Assembly: GCA_947579665.1 (NCBI GenBank) | Contig: OX388344.1 | Location: forward strand, 8,612,346-8,676,345 | Length of the DNA stretch: 64,000 nt | Origin: Sympetrum striolatum | Lineage: Eukaryota; Arthropoda; Insecta; Odonata; Libellulidae | Direction: 5' to 3' | Shown: piece after piece, positions 46,159 to 59,450 of the stretch | How the letters are laid out: each line of letters begins with the position of its first letter | Numbering within the stretch: position 1 is the stretch's first letter | Notes under the pieces: model-generated | Databases searched by the model: none | Seen by the model: the letters and a program-made list of their open reading frames with translations, nothing else | Told to the model about the DNA's origin: nothing | Translations under genes and position numbers: made by a program

Positions 46159-47238
46159 GAGTAAAATGTAGCTTGCATACTGAAAGCAGATCGGCAATAC
46201 TAATTTCATATCGGCATCATATCGGGAATGTCCTCAAAAGAAAAAAAAGGGATTGAAATTTTTCTTAAAATTCGCTGAAATTTCATCGTCTGGCATCGGA
46301 CACGGATCTTATTGGTGAACTTACTATGTAGCACAATAGGAGATCACCATCTCTAACTATGTTTGAAAATTCAAGCAGAAATATTGGCTAAAACTGCCTC
46401 AAAAGACGCTCTAATGTTCACGAATGTAAATGGCTCTCGGGACTCGAACCAAGGACGATCTTGGAAATTTAAAAAATGTTTCTGAAATTTATTAATGATC
46501 TCAATCCATATGCCAAATTTAAAGTTTCTTTTTTATTGGCAAAGGTTTCAAAATAATTCCTAAAAATCGGATCAACTTCTGATTGCAGAGACACCTGGTG
46601 TCGAACCCAGGATACATTGATAGCTATGAATGCATAGTTTGATTTGTTAAGACTGGTTCTTCTATCACGCTAAGTTTTAAGTCTATAGCATGCCGGGAAG
46701 TACCTAAAATTTGTTTCCGTTATCTCCATAAGAAATGCATTGAGAAATGTAAATGGCGCCCTGGGATCGAACCAAGGACCATCAGCGAATATGTAAAATT
46801 TGATTATGAAATATATTTATAATCTCCAACTCCATGCCGAATTTCAAGTTTCCATGCCATCGGGAAGGGGTCCAAAAAAAATCTTAAAAATCGCCACAAT
46901 ACATTTTAAACGGCCGATTTTTGCCTCGACCAAGCATCGAACCCAGGATATTTTCCGTAAAACTCATTTATGTTTTCGATAGATCATGACCATATATAAA
47001 GGCTCCTAGATTTTCGATTCTCTACCTATCCCGGAAGTATTTTTTAAAAATTCCCGAAAATCAAAGCAATGCATTTAAACGGGAAAAATCGAGACTTTGG
47101 GGCCCTCTGGAATCGAACCCATGACACTGAGGTGCAAAATCGCAATTTTTCTGGCGGTTACACTCTATGGCCAATATGTCGTAAAAATTTCAAGTCAATG
47201 ACGCTTGTGGTTTGGCCTGTGAGTTTGTATCCTCTCTA
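46156..47238 (+). repeat. TACGAG unit 3 (A, T1)
   Basis: Six monomers; motifs at 46,296 (mutated to TCGGAC), 46,444, 46,601, 46,767, 46,937 and 47,113. The hairpin has one mismatch (CTGAAAGC). Followed by an inverted linker at 47,241-47,283. Confidence 0.93.
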
Positions 47239-47313
47239 TATATCTATTATATATAGATGCTTCTCCGGATTCATTCATGTATCCATATATATATCTATAT
47301 ATATATATATATA

Positions 47314-48420
47314 TACGAGTAAAATGTTGCTTGCATACTGCAAGCAGATCGACAACATTAATTTCATATCGGCATCATATCGGGACGGACATCAAAAGAA
47401 AGAAAAATTTCAAAATATTCGTAGAATTCGCTTCAATTTATCGCCTCGCAGCGAACCCCGGTCTTCCTGGTGTACTTACTATGCAGCAAAATAGAAGATT
47501 ACCATATCAAACTATGTGTGAAAATTCAAGCAAAACTATTAGGTGCAACTACCTCAAACGACGTCCTACTATTCACATACACTCCTTATTTGAGAAATTA
47601 TAATGTGCTCTGGCATCGAACCCAGGAACAGCATGGTCTTATCTATTTTTTTTCTTAAACAAAGTGTTAATATACATCTTCCATCTAAGCAAGAGCTCCC
47701 TTACATATCGATAAATGCATAAAAAAATTATGAAAAGATACCCCATAGTATTATGTATGGGGGATATTTTTACCGCCCGGCATCGAACCCGGGTCTTTAA
47801 GGCAATACTTTCTATGCAGCACAACAGAAAAACACCATCTCTAACCGCGTATGCAAATTCAAGCAGAAATATTGGTTGCAATTGCCTCAAATGACGACCT
47901 CCTTTTCCTTTATATTTCTTATGAGAGAAACGTTATTGTGCTCTGGCTTCGAACCCAGGAACAGTACGGTCTTATGAAAATTTTTTTCTAAAACTTATTC
48001 CTACCATACATCTTCCAGCCAAGCACGAACATCCTATCATTTCGATAAGTGCATCTAAAAAAATAATGAAAAACGGCTCCCATGTATTTTAAAGGGCAGA
48101 TCTTTGCATCGTCCTAGCATCGAACCCAGGATAACTTTTGTAAAAGTCATTGATGTTTTCGAAAGTCCAAGACCATAAATATTGGCACCTTGAGTTTTAC
48201 TTCTCTACCTATCCGGAAAGAATTTTTTTTAAATTTCCGAAAATCACGGCAATGCATTCAAACGGGAAAAATCGGGACTTTGGGGCCCTCTGGAATCGAA
48301 CCTATGACACTGAGGATCAAAGTCTCTTTTTTCCTGGGGGTTTCACGTTATGGCCAATATGTCATAAAAATTTCAGATCAATGACGCTTGTAGTTTAGGC
48401 TGTGAATTTGTATCCTATCT
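47314..48420 (+). repeat. TACGAG unit 4 (subtype B, T1)
   Basis: Motifs at 47,452 (GCGAACC), 47,616, 47,783, 47,949, 48,120 and 48,296. Subtype B carries AGGAACAGYAYGGTCTTAT after the second and fourth motifs, where A has AAGGACGATC and AAGGACCATC. Confidence 0.93.
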
Positions 48421-48441
48421 ATCTATCTATCTATATAGGTA

Positions 48442-49520
48442 TACGAGTAAAATGTAGCTTGCATACTGCAAGCAGATCGACAACACTAATTTTATATCGG
48501 CATTATATCGGGACGATCCTCAAAAGAAAAAAAAAGGATTGAAATTTTTCTTAAAATTCGCTGACATTTCATCGTCTGGCATCGAACCCGGGTCTTTACT
48601 GTGAACTTACTATGCAGCACAATAGTAGATCACCATCTCTAACTATGTGTGAAAATTCAAGCAGAAATATTGGCTCGAACAGCCTCAAAAGACGTTCTAA
48701 TTTTCACGAATGTAAATGGCTCTCTGGATTCGAACCAAGGACAATGTTTGAAATCTAAAACATGTTTCTGAAAGTTATTTATGATCTCTATTTATATGCC
48801 GAATTTCAAGTTTCTATATTATTGGGAAAGGTTTCAAAATAATTCCTTAAAATCGGATCAACTTCTGATTGCAGAGACACCTGGTGTCGAACCCAGGAAA
48901 TATTCTATGCTGTGAATGCAAAGTTTGACTTGTAAGGACAGGCTCTTCTATCATGCAAAGTTTGAAGTCGATAGCATGCCGGGAAGTACGTTAATTTTGT
49001 TTCCGTTATCTCCGTAAGAAATGCATTGAGAAGTGAAAATGTCCCTCTGGGATCGAACCAAGGACCATCAGCGAACATGTAAAATTTGATTATGAAATAT
49101 ATTTGTGACATCTATCCACGTGCTGAGTTTCGAGTATCCATGTTATCGGGAAAGGATCCAAAAAAAATCTTCAAAATCGCCGCAATGCATTTTAAACGGC
49201 CGATTTTTGCCCCGACCTAGCATCGAACCAAGGAAAATATTCATAGATGTCTTTATGGTTTTCTTTAGATATCTTTGGCATCTAGCGATCCCTCGAATTT
49301 CAACTCTCTACTTTCCCGGGAAGTGCACCAAAAAAATTTTCGAAAATCCCCGCCATGTATCCTTATGGAGAAAATCGCGACTTTGGGGCCTTCTGGAATC
49401 GAACCCATGACACCGAGGTTCAATGTCGGCTTTTTCCTGGAGGTTACACGTTATGGCCAATACGTCCTAAAAATTTCAAGTCGTTGGCACTTGTGGAACA
49501 TGCTTAAACTTTTGATCCCC
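48442..49520 (+). repeat. TACGAG unit 5 (A, tail T2)
   Basis: Six A monomers (48,582 to 49,398). The last monomer is the T2 form (CCTTATGGAGAAAATCGCG), with tail CACTTGTGGAACATGCTTA then TTTTGATCCCC. A (TATC)n tract precedes it. Confidence 0.93.
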
Positions 49521-49532
49521 TATATATATATA

Positions 49533-50610
49533 TACGAGTAAAATGTAGCTTGCATACTGCAAGCAGATCGGCCATACTAATTTCATATCGGCATCACATC
49601 GGGACGGTCCTCATAAGAAAAAAAAACGATTTAATTTTTTCTTAAAATTCGCTGAAATTTCATCGTCTGGAATCGAACCCGGGTCTAACTGGAAAACCTA
49701 CTATGAAACACAATAGAAGATCACCATCTCTAACTATGTGTGAAAATTCAAGCAGAAATATTGGCTACAACTGCCTCAAAAGACGCTCTAATGTTCACGA
49801 ATGTAAATGGCTCTCGGGACTCGAACCAAGGACGATCTTGGAAATTTAAAAAATGTTTCTGAAAGTTATTATTGATCTCAATCTATATGCCAAATTTCAA
49901 GTTTCTATATTATTAGGAAAGGTTTCAAAATAATTCCTAAAAATCGGATCAACTTCTGATTGCAGAGACACCTGGTGTCGAACCCAGGACACATTGATAG
50001 CTATGAATGCATAGTTTGATTTGTTAAGACTGGTTATTCTATCATGCTAAGTTTTGAGTCGATAGCATGCCGGGAAGTACCTAAAATTTGTTTCCGTTAT
50101 CCCCATAAGAAATGCATTGTGGAGTGCAAATGGCCCTCTGGGATCGAACCAAGGACCATAAGCGAATAAAAAAAATTTGATTATGAAATATATTTATAAT
50201 TTCTAACCCCATGCCAAATTTCAAGTTTCCATGCCATCGGGAAGGGGTCCAAAAAAAATCTTAAATATCGCCACAATGCATTTTAAACAGCCGATTTTTG
50301 CCCCAACCTAGCATCGAACCCAGGATATTTTCCGTAAAACTCATTTATGTTTTCGATAGATGATGACCATATATATAGGCTCCTTGAGTTTCGATTCTCT
50401 ACCTATCCGGAAAGTATTTTTTTTAAATTCCCGAAAATCAAAGCAATGCATTTAAACGGGAAAAATCGGGACTTTGGGGACCTCTAGAATCGAACCCATG
50501 ACACTGAGGTTCAAAATCGCAATTTTTCTGGAGGTTATACGTTATGGCCAATATGTCGTAAAAATTTCAAGTCAATGACGCTTGTGGTTTAGGCTGTGAC
50601 TTTGTATCCT
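49533..50610 (+). repeat. TACGAG unit 6 (A, T1)
   Basis: Motifs at 49,673, 49,821, 49,978, 50,144, 50,314 and 50,490 (spacings 148, 157, 166, 170, 176), nearly the same as unit 1. Confidence 0.94.
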
Positions 50611-50658
50611 CTCTATATATATATATATATATATATGAATAAATGAATATATATATGA

Positions 50659-51737
50659 TACGAGTAAAATGTTGCTTGCATACTGCAAGCAGATCGACAA
50701 CACTATTTTCATGTCGGCATCATATCGGGACGGTCCTCATAAGAAAAAAATAAAGGATTGAAATTTTTCTTTAAATTCACTGAAATTCCATCGTCTGGCG
50801 TCGAACCCGGGTCTTTACTGCTGAACTTACTATGCAGCACAATAGAACATCGCCATCTCTAACTATGTGTGAAAATTCAAGCAGAAATATGGGCTACAAC
50901 TGCCTCAAAAGACGTTCTCATTTTCACGAATTTAAATGGCTCTCTTGATTCGAACCAAGGACGATCTTGGAAATCTAAAAAATGTTTCTGAAAGTTATTT
51001 ATGATCTCTATCTACATGCCGAATTTCAAGTTTCTATATTGTTGGGAAAGGTTTCAAAATAATTCATGAAAATCGTATCAGTTACTGATATTAGAGGTGC
51101 CTGGTGTCGAACCCAGGACACATTGTCAGCTGTGAATGCACAGTTTGATTTGTATACACTTAATCTTTCTTAGCCCAAAGTTTGAAGTCTTTATCGTGCC
51201 GGGAAGTACCTATAATTTGTTTCCGTTATCTCCGTAAGAAATGCATTGAGGAATTTAAATGGCCCTCTGGGATCGAACCAAGGACCATCAGCGAATATGT
51301 AAAATTTGATCCTGAAATTTATTATTGATCTCCAACTCCATGCCGAATTTCAAGTTTCCATTCCATCGGGAAAGGGTCCAAAAAAAATCAAAAATTCGCC
51401 ACAATGCAATTTAAACGGCCGAATTTTGCCCCGACCTGGCATCGAACCCAGGATATTTTCCGTAAAACTCATTTATGTTTTCGATAGATCATGACCATAT
51501 ATATAGGCTCCGTAAGTTTTGATTCGATACCTATCCGGAAAGTATTTTTTTTTAATTCCCGAAAATCAAAGCAATGCATTTAAACGGGAAAATTCGGGAC
51601 TTTGAGGCCCTCTGGAATCGAACCCATGACATCGAGGTTCAAAATCGCAATTTTTCTGGAAGTTATACGTTATGGCCAATATGTCGTAAAAATTTCAAGC
51701 CATTGACGCTAGTGGTTTAGCCTGTGACTTTGTATCC
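50659..51737 (+). repeat. TACGAG unit 7 (A, T1)
   Basis: Six A monomers with T1 tail; followed by 160 bases of linker (51,738-51,896) holding three GGAGAAGC copies. Confidence 0.93.
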
Positions 51738-51896
51738 TCTCTCTCTCTATATATATATATATATATGAATATATGATATATGAATGAATCCGGAGAAGCA
51801 TCTATATATAATAGATATGAATGAATCCGGAGAAGCATCTATATATAATAGATATATGACTTATAGGTATATCCGGAGAAGCGTCTATATATCTAT

Positions 51897-53008
51897 TACG
51901 AGTAAAATGTTGCTTGCATACTGCAAGCACATCGATAACAAAAGTTTTTTGTCGGCATCACATAGAGTGAGTCCTCAAAAGAAAAAAAAATGGTTAGAAA
52001 ATATTCTTAATTTCCGCTGCAATTTATTCGTCTGGCATCGAACCAAGGTCTTCCCGGTCATACTTACTATGCAGAACCATAGAAGATCACCATCTGTAAC
52101 TATGTGTGAAAATTCAAGTAGAAATATTAACTGCAACTGCCTCAAACGACGTCCTACGTTTCCCTTATATTCCTTATGAGAGAAATGCTAATGTGCTCTG
52201 GCATCGAACCCAGGAGGAGTACGGTGTTATCTGATTTTTTTTTCTAAAACCAATTCTTTTCATACATCTTCCAGCCGAGTACGAACTTCCTATCATTTCG
52301 ATAAGTGCATCAAAAAAATTATGAAATACTAAACCAATGTATTTTAAACGGTAGACATATTTGCCACCCGGCGTCGAACCCGGATCTTTCTGGTAATTCT
52401 TCCTATGCAACATAATAGAAGATCACTATCTCTAACTATGTGTGAAAATTCGAGCAGAAATATTGGCTGCAACTGCCTCAAACGACGTCCTACTTTTCCC
52501 TTATATTCCTTATGAGAGAAATGTTAATGTGCTCTGGGATCGAACCCAGCAATAGTACGGGCTTAAGAAATTTTTTTCTGAAACCAATTCTTAATATATA
52601 TCTTCTAGCTGAGCGAAAAGTTCCTTACATTCCGGTAAGTGCATCAAAAAAATTAATGAAAAACTATCCCCATGCATTTTAAATGCGGGATTTTTGCATC
52701 GTCCTAGCGTCGAACCCAGGACGTTCTCATTAGTAATCATTAATGTTTATAATAGTTCTTGACCATATCTCTAAGCTCCTTGAATTTCGAATCTCTACCT
52801 GACCGGGAAGTATTATTTAAAAAATGTTTAAAATCGCCACCATGTATCCTTATGGAGAAAATCGGGACTTTGGGGCCTTCTGGAATCGAACCCATGACAC
52901 CGAGGTTCAATGTCGGCTTTTTCCTGGAGGTTACACGTTATGGCCAATACGTCGTAAAAATTTCAAGTCGATGGCACTTGTGAAACATGCTTAGACTTTT
53001 GATCCCCA
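51897..53008 (+). repeat. TACGAG unit 8 (B, T2)
   Basis: Motifs near 52,037, 52,203, 52,374, 52,543, 52,709 and 52,887. B-type body joined to a T2 last monomer and tail, a combination not seen in units 4, 10 or 13. Confidence 0.92.
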
Positions 53009-53011
53009 GTG

Positions 53012-53044
<33 letters not shown>

Positions 53045-53078
53045 GACGCTTCTCCGGATATACCTATATATATATATA

Positions 53079-54153
53079 TACGAGTAAAATGTAGCTTGCA
53101 TACTGCAAGCAGATCGGCAATACTAATTTCATATCGGCATCACATCGGGACGGTCCTCATAAGAAAAAAAAAAGGATTTAATTTTTTCTTAAAATTCGCT
53201 GAAATTTCATCGTCTGGAATCGAACCCGGGTCTAACTGGAAAACCTACTATGAAACACAATAGAAGATCACCATCTCTAACTATGTGTGAAAATTCAAGC
53301 AGAAATATTGGCTACAACTGCCTCAAAAGACGCTCTAATGTTCACGAATGTAAATGGCTCTCGGGACTCGAACCAAGGACGATCTTGGAAATCTAAAAAA
53401 TGTATTTGAAAGATATTTATGATCTCTGTCTATATGCCGAATTTCAAGTTTCTATAATATAGAGAAAGGTTTCAAAATAATTCCTAAATATCGGATCAAC
53501 TTCTGATTGCAGACACACCTGGTGTCGAACCCAGGACACATTGATAGCTGTGAAAGCACTGTTTGATTTGTATGGACTTGATCTTTCTATATGCAAAGTT
53601 TTAATTCGATATCGTCCCGGGAAGTACCTAAAATTTGTTTCCGTTATCTCCGTAAGAAATGCATTGAGGAATTTAATGTCCCTCTGGGATCGAACCAAGT
53701 ACCATCAGCGAATATGTAAAATTCGATTATGATATATTTTCATGATATCTAACCTCATACCGAATTTCAAGTTTCTATGCCATCGGAAAAGGGTCCAAAA
53801 AAAATCTTTAAAATCGCCACAATGCATTTTAAACGGCCGATTTTTGCCGTGACCTAGCATCGAACCAAGGATAATATTCGTAGATGTCTTTATGGTTTCC
53901 TTTAGATATGCACGGCATCTAGCGATCCCTTGAATTTCAACTCTCTCCTTTCCCGGGAAGTGCCTCAAAAAAATTTTCGAAAATCCCTGCCATGTATTCT
54001 TATGGAGAAAATCGCGACTTTGGGGCCTTCTGGAATCGAACCCATGACCCCGAGGTTCAATGTCGGCTTTTTCCTGGAGGTTACACATTATGGCCAATAT
54101 GTCGTAAAAATTTCAAGTCAATGACGCTTGTGGTTTAGCCTGTGAATTTGTAT
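53079..54153 (+). repeat. TACGAG unit 9 (A; T2 body with T1 tail)
   Basis: The last monomer is the T2 form (CTTATGGAGAAAATCGCGAC) but the tail is T1 (AATGACGCTTGTGGTTTAGC). The switch falls in the shared GTCGTAAAAATTTCAAGTC stretch near 54,100-54,119. Confidence 0.92.
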
Positions 54154-54177
54154 CCTATCTATATACCTATATAGCTA

Positions 54178-55283
54178 TACGAGTAAAATGTAGCTTGCAT
54201 ACTGCAAGCAGATCGACAACACTAATTTCATATCGGCATCATATACCGGGACGGACATCAAAAGAAAAAAAAAATTCAAAATATTCGTAGAATTCGCTGC
54301 AATTTAATCACCTGGCAGCGAACCCCGGTCTTCCTGGTGTACTTACTATGCAGCAAAATAGAAAATTACTATATCAAACTATGTGTGAAAATTCAAGCAA
54401 AACTATTAGGTGCAACTACCTCAAACGTCGTCCTACTATTCACATACACTCCTTATTTGAGAAATTATAATGTGCTCTGGCATCGAACCCAGGATTAGCA
54501 TGGTCTTATCTATTTTTTTTCTTAAACAAAGTGTTAATATACATCTTCCATCTAAGCAAGAGCTCCCTTACATATCGATAAATGCATAAAAAAATTATGA
54601 AAAGATACCCCATAGTATTATATATGGGTGATATTTTTACTGCCCGGCATCGAACCCGGGTCTTTCAGGCAATACTTTCTATGCAGCACAAAAGAAAAAC
54701 ACCATCTCTAACCGCGTATGCAAATTCAAGCAGAAATATTGGTTACAACTGCCTCAAATGACGTCCTACTTTTCCTTTATATTCCTTATGAGAGAAACGT
54801 TATTGTGCTCTGGCTTCGAACCCAGGAACAGTACGGTCTTATGAAAATTTTTTTCTAAAACTTATTCGTACCATACATCTTCCAGCCAAGCAGGAACATC
54901 CTATCATTTCGATAAGTGCATCTAAAAAAATAATGAAAAACGGCTCCCATGTATTTTAAAGGGCAGATCTTTGCATCGTCCTAGCATCGAACCCAGGATA
55001 ACTTTTGTAAAAGTCATTGATGTTTTCGAAAGTCCAAGACCATAAATATTGGCACCTTGAGTTTTACTTCTCTACCTATCCAGAAAGTATTTTTTTTTAA
55101 TTCCCGAAAATCACGGCAATGCATTCAAACGGGAAAAATCGGGACTTTGGGGCCCTCTGGAATCGAACCTATGACACTGAGGATCAAAGTCTCTTTTTTC
55201 CTGGGGGTTTCACGTTATGGCCAATATGTCATAAAAATTTCAGATCAATGACGCTTGTAGTTTAGGCTGTGAATTTGTATCCT
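54178..55283 (+). repeat. TACGAG unit 10 (B, T1)
   Basis: Very close to unit 4 through most of its length, including CCCCATAGTATTAT and ACCGCGTATGCAAATTCAAG. The two may be products of one block duplication about 6.9 kb apart. Confidence 0.92.
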
Positions 55284-55347
55284 ATCTATCTATATAGGTA
55301 TATATATGAATGAATCCGGAGAAGCATCTATATATAATAGATAGCTA

Positions 55348-56426
55348 TACGAGTAAAATGTTGCTTGCATACTGCAAGCAGATCGACAACACTAATTTCA
55401 TATCGGCATTATATCGGGACGGTCCTTAAAAGAAAAAAAAAGATTGAAATTTTTCTTAAAATTCGGAGACATATGATCGTCTGGCATCGAACCCGGGTCT
55501 TTCCAGTGATACTTACTATGCAGCACAATAGAACATCACCATCTCTAACTAAGTGTGAAAATTTAAGCAGAAATATGGGCTACAATTGCCTCAAAAGACG
55601 TTCTAATTTTCACGAATTTAAATGGCTCTCTGGATTCGAACCAAGGACGATCTGGGATATCTAAAAATTGTTTCTGAAAGTTAATTCTGATATTTATCTA
55701 TATGCCGAATTTGAAGTTTCTATCTTATTGGCAAAGGTTTCAAAATAATTCCTAAAAATCAGATCAACTTCTGATTGCAGAGACACCTGGTGTCGAACCA
55801 AGGACACATTGATAGCTGTGATTGCACTGTTTGATTTGTATGTACTTGATCTTTCTATAGGCCAAGTTTGAAGTCGATATCGTACCGGGAAGTACCTAAA
55901 ATTTGTTTCCGTTATCTCCGTAAGAAATGCATTGAGGAATTTAAATGTCCCTCTGGGATCGAACCAAGGACCATCAGCGAATATGTAAAATTCGATTATG
56001 ATATATTTTCATGATATCTAACCTCATACCGAATTGCAAGTTTCTATGCCATCGGATAAGGGTCCAAAAAAAATCTTAAAAATCGCCACAATGCATTTTA
56101 AACGGCCGATTTTTGCCCCGGCCTAGCATCGAACCAAGGACAATATTCGAAGATGTCTTTCCGATTTTCGTTGGCTATGCGCAGCATCTAGCGGTCTCTC
56201 GAGTTTCAACTGTCTGCTTTTCCGGGAAGTGCCTCAAAAAAATTTTCGAAAATCCCCGGCATGTAATCTTATGGGGAAAATCGCGACTTTGGGGCCTTCT
56301 GGAATCGAACCCATGACACCGAGGTTCAATGTCGGCTTTTTCCTGGAGGTTACACCTTATGGCCAATATGTCGTAAAAATTTCAAGTCGGTGGCACTTGT
56401 GGAACATGGTTAGAATTTTGATCCCC
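55348..56426 (+). repeat. TACGAG unit 11 (A, T2)
   Basis: Six A monomers, T2 last monomer and tail. Followed by a linker at 56,427-56,506 leading into an inverted unit. Confidence 0.92.
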
Positions 56427-56506
56427 TATGAATGTATATATATCTATTATATATAGACGCTTCTCCGGATATACCTATATACACACTCACTCATTCATTC
56501 ATTCAT

Positions 56507-57586
56507 AGGGCATCAAAAGTCTAGGCATGTTCCACAAGTGCCACTGACTTGAAATTTTTACGATACATTGGCCATATCGTGTAACCTCCAGAAAAAATCC
56601 AACTTTGAACCTCAGTGTCATGGGTTCGATTCCAGAAGGCCCCAAAGTCCCGATTTTCTCCATAAGGATATATGGTGAAGATTTTCGAAAATTTTTTTGA
56701 GGCACTTCTCGGAAAGGTAGAGAGTTGAAATTCGAGGGATCGCTAGATGCCGTGAATATCCAACGAAAATAAAAAAGACATCGCCGAACATGGTCCAAGG
56801 TTCGATGCTAGGTCGGGGCAAAAATCGGCCGTTTAAAATGCATTGCGGCGATTTTGAAGATTTTTTTTGGATCCTTTCCCGATAACATAGATACTTGAAA
56901 CTCGACATATGGATAGATATCATGAATATGCTTCATAATAAAATTTTACATATTCGCTGATGGTCCTTGGTTCGATCCCAGAGGGCCATTTGCATTTCTC
57001 AATGCATTTCTTACGGAGATAACGGAAACAAAATTTTGGCACTTCCCGGCATGCTATCGACTTCAAACTTTGCATGTTAATAGAGCAAATCCTTAGAAAT
57101 CAAACAGGGCATTCACAGCTATCAATGTGTCCTGGGTTCGACACCAGGCGTCTCTGCAATCAGAAGTTGATCCCATTTTTAGGAATTATTTTGAAACCTT
57201 TCCCAATAATATAGAAACTTGAAATTCGGCATATAGATAGAGATCATAAATAACTTTCAGAAACATGTTTTAGATTTCCAAGATCGTCCTTGGTTCGAAT
57301 CCAGAGAGCACTTTACATTCGTGAAAATTAGAACGTCTTTTGAGGCAGTTGTAGCCAATATTTCTGCTTGAATTTTCATACATAGCTAGAGATGGTGATC
57401 TTCTTTTTATCTGCAGAGAAGCTCACAATAAAGACCCGGGTTCGATGCCAGACGATGAATTGTCAGCGAATTTTAAGAAAAATTTCAATCCTTTTTTTTT
57501 GATTTTGAGGACCGTCCCGATATTATGCCGATATGGAATTAGTATTGCCGATCTGCTTGCAGTATGCAAGCTACATTTTACTCGTA
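56507..57586 (-). repeat. TACGAG unit 12 (A, T2), inverted
   Basis: Runs tail (GGGCATCAAAAGTCTAGGCA) to head (CATTTTACTCGTA). Six GTTCGA motifs. Tail-to-tail with unit 11 and head-to-head with unit 13. Confidence 0.93.
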
Positions 57587-57639
57587 TATATATATATATA
57601 TATAGGTATATCCGGAGAAGCGTCTATATATAATAGATA

Positions 57640-58746
57640 TACGAGTAAAATGTAGCTTGCATACTGCAAGCAGATCGACAACACTAATTTCATATCGGCA
57701 TCATTTCGGGACGGTTCTCAAAAGAAAAAAAATGGATTGAAAATATTCTGATTATTCGCTGCAATTTATTCGTCCGGCATCGAACCCGGGTCTTCCAGGT
57801 GATACTTACTATGCAGCACAATAGAAAATCACCATCTCTAACTATCTGTGAAAATTCAAGCAGAAATATTATCTGCAACTGCATCAAACGACGTCCTACT
57901 TTTCCCTTATATTTCTTATGAGAGAAATGCTAATGTGGTCTGGAATCGAACCCAGGAATATTACGGTCTTCTGGAAACTGTTTTCTTAAACCAGTTTTAA
58001 CCATAAATCTTCCAGCCAAGCACGAACTTCCTATCATATCGATAAGTGCATCAAAAAATAATGAAATACTAACCCTATGTATTTTAAACGGGAGAGATAT
58101 TTACCACCCGGCATCGAACCCGCCTCTTTCTGGTGAAACATCCTATGAAACATAATAGAAGATATTATTCTTTAACTATGTGCGAAAATTCAAGCAGAAA
58201 TATTGACTGCAACTGCCTCATTCGAAGTCTTACTTTTCCCTTATATTCCTTATGAGAGAAATGTTAATCTGCTCTGGCATTGAACCCAGGAATAGTACGG
58301 TCTTATGAAATTTTTTTTCTTAAACCAATTGTTACCTTACACTTTCCGGCTAAGCACGAACTTCCTATTATTTCGAGAAATGCAAAAAAAAATAATGAAA
58401 ACCAGCTCCCATGTATTTTAAAGGGCAGATCTTTGCATCGTCCTAGCATCGAACCCAGGATATTTTTTGTAAAAGTCATTGATGTTTTCATAAGTCCAGG
58501 ACCATAAGTATAGGCTCCTTGAGTTTTATTTCTCTACCTATCCGGAAAGTATTTTTAAAAAATTCCCGAAAATCACGGCAATGCATTTAAACGGGAAAAA
58601 TCGGGAATTTGGGCCCCTCTGGAATCGAACCTATGACACTGAGGATCAAAGTCGCTTTTTTCCTGGGGGTTTCACGTTATGGCCAATATGTCATAAAAAT
58701 TTCAAGTCAATGAGGCTTGTGGTTTAGCCTGTGAATTTGTATCCTA
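57640..58746 (+). repeat. TACGAG unit 13 (B, T1)
   Basis: Six B monomers with hairpin head and T1 tail. The head-to-head spacer with unit 12 is one linker (ATATCCGGAGAAGCGTCTAT) flanked by TA steps. Confidence 0.92.
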
Positions 58747-58799
58747 TCTATATAGCTATATATATGAATGAATCCGGAGAAGCATCTATATATAATAGA

Positions 58800-59322
58800 T
58801 ACGAGTAAAATTTAGCTTGCATACTGCAAGCAGATCGACAACACTAATTTCATAGCGGCATCATATCGGGACGGACATCAAAAGAAAAAAAAAAGGATTC
58901 AAAATATTCGTAGAATTCGCTGCAATTTAATCGCCTGGCAGCGAACCCCGGTCTTCCTGGCGTACTTACTATGCAGCAAAACAGAAGATAACCATATCAA
59001 ACTATGTGTGAAAATTCAAACAAAACTATTAGGTGCAACTACCTCAAACGACGTCCTACTTTTCACATACACTCCTTATGTGAGAAATTATAATGTGCTC
59101 TGGCATCGTATTTATATAAAGTAAAGTATTTTTTTTAAATTCCCGAAAATCACGGCAATGCATTCAAACGGGAAAAATCGGGACTTTGGGGCCCTCTGGA
59201 ATCGAACCCATGACACTGAGGATCAAAGTCGCTTTTTTCCTGGGGGTTTCACGTTATGGCCAATATGTCATAAAAATTTCAGATCAATGACGCTTGTAGT
59301 TTAGGCTGTGAATTTGTATCCT
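58800..59322 (+). repeat. TACGAG unit 14 (B, internally deleted)
   Basis: After the second monomer (CTGGCATCG at 59,100-59,108) the sequence jumps, through TATTTATATAAAGTAAAG, to the start of the last monomer. Compared with unit 10, about 0.58 kb is missing. Confidence 0.93.
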
Positions 59323-59450
59323 ATCTATCTATATAGGTATCTATTATATATAGATGCTTCTCCGGATTCATTCATATCTATTATATATAGATGCTTCTCC
59401 GGATTCATTCATATATCATATATTCATATATATATATATATATATAGAGA

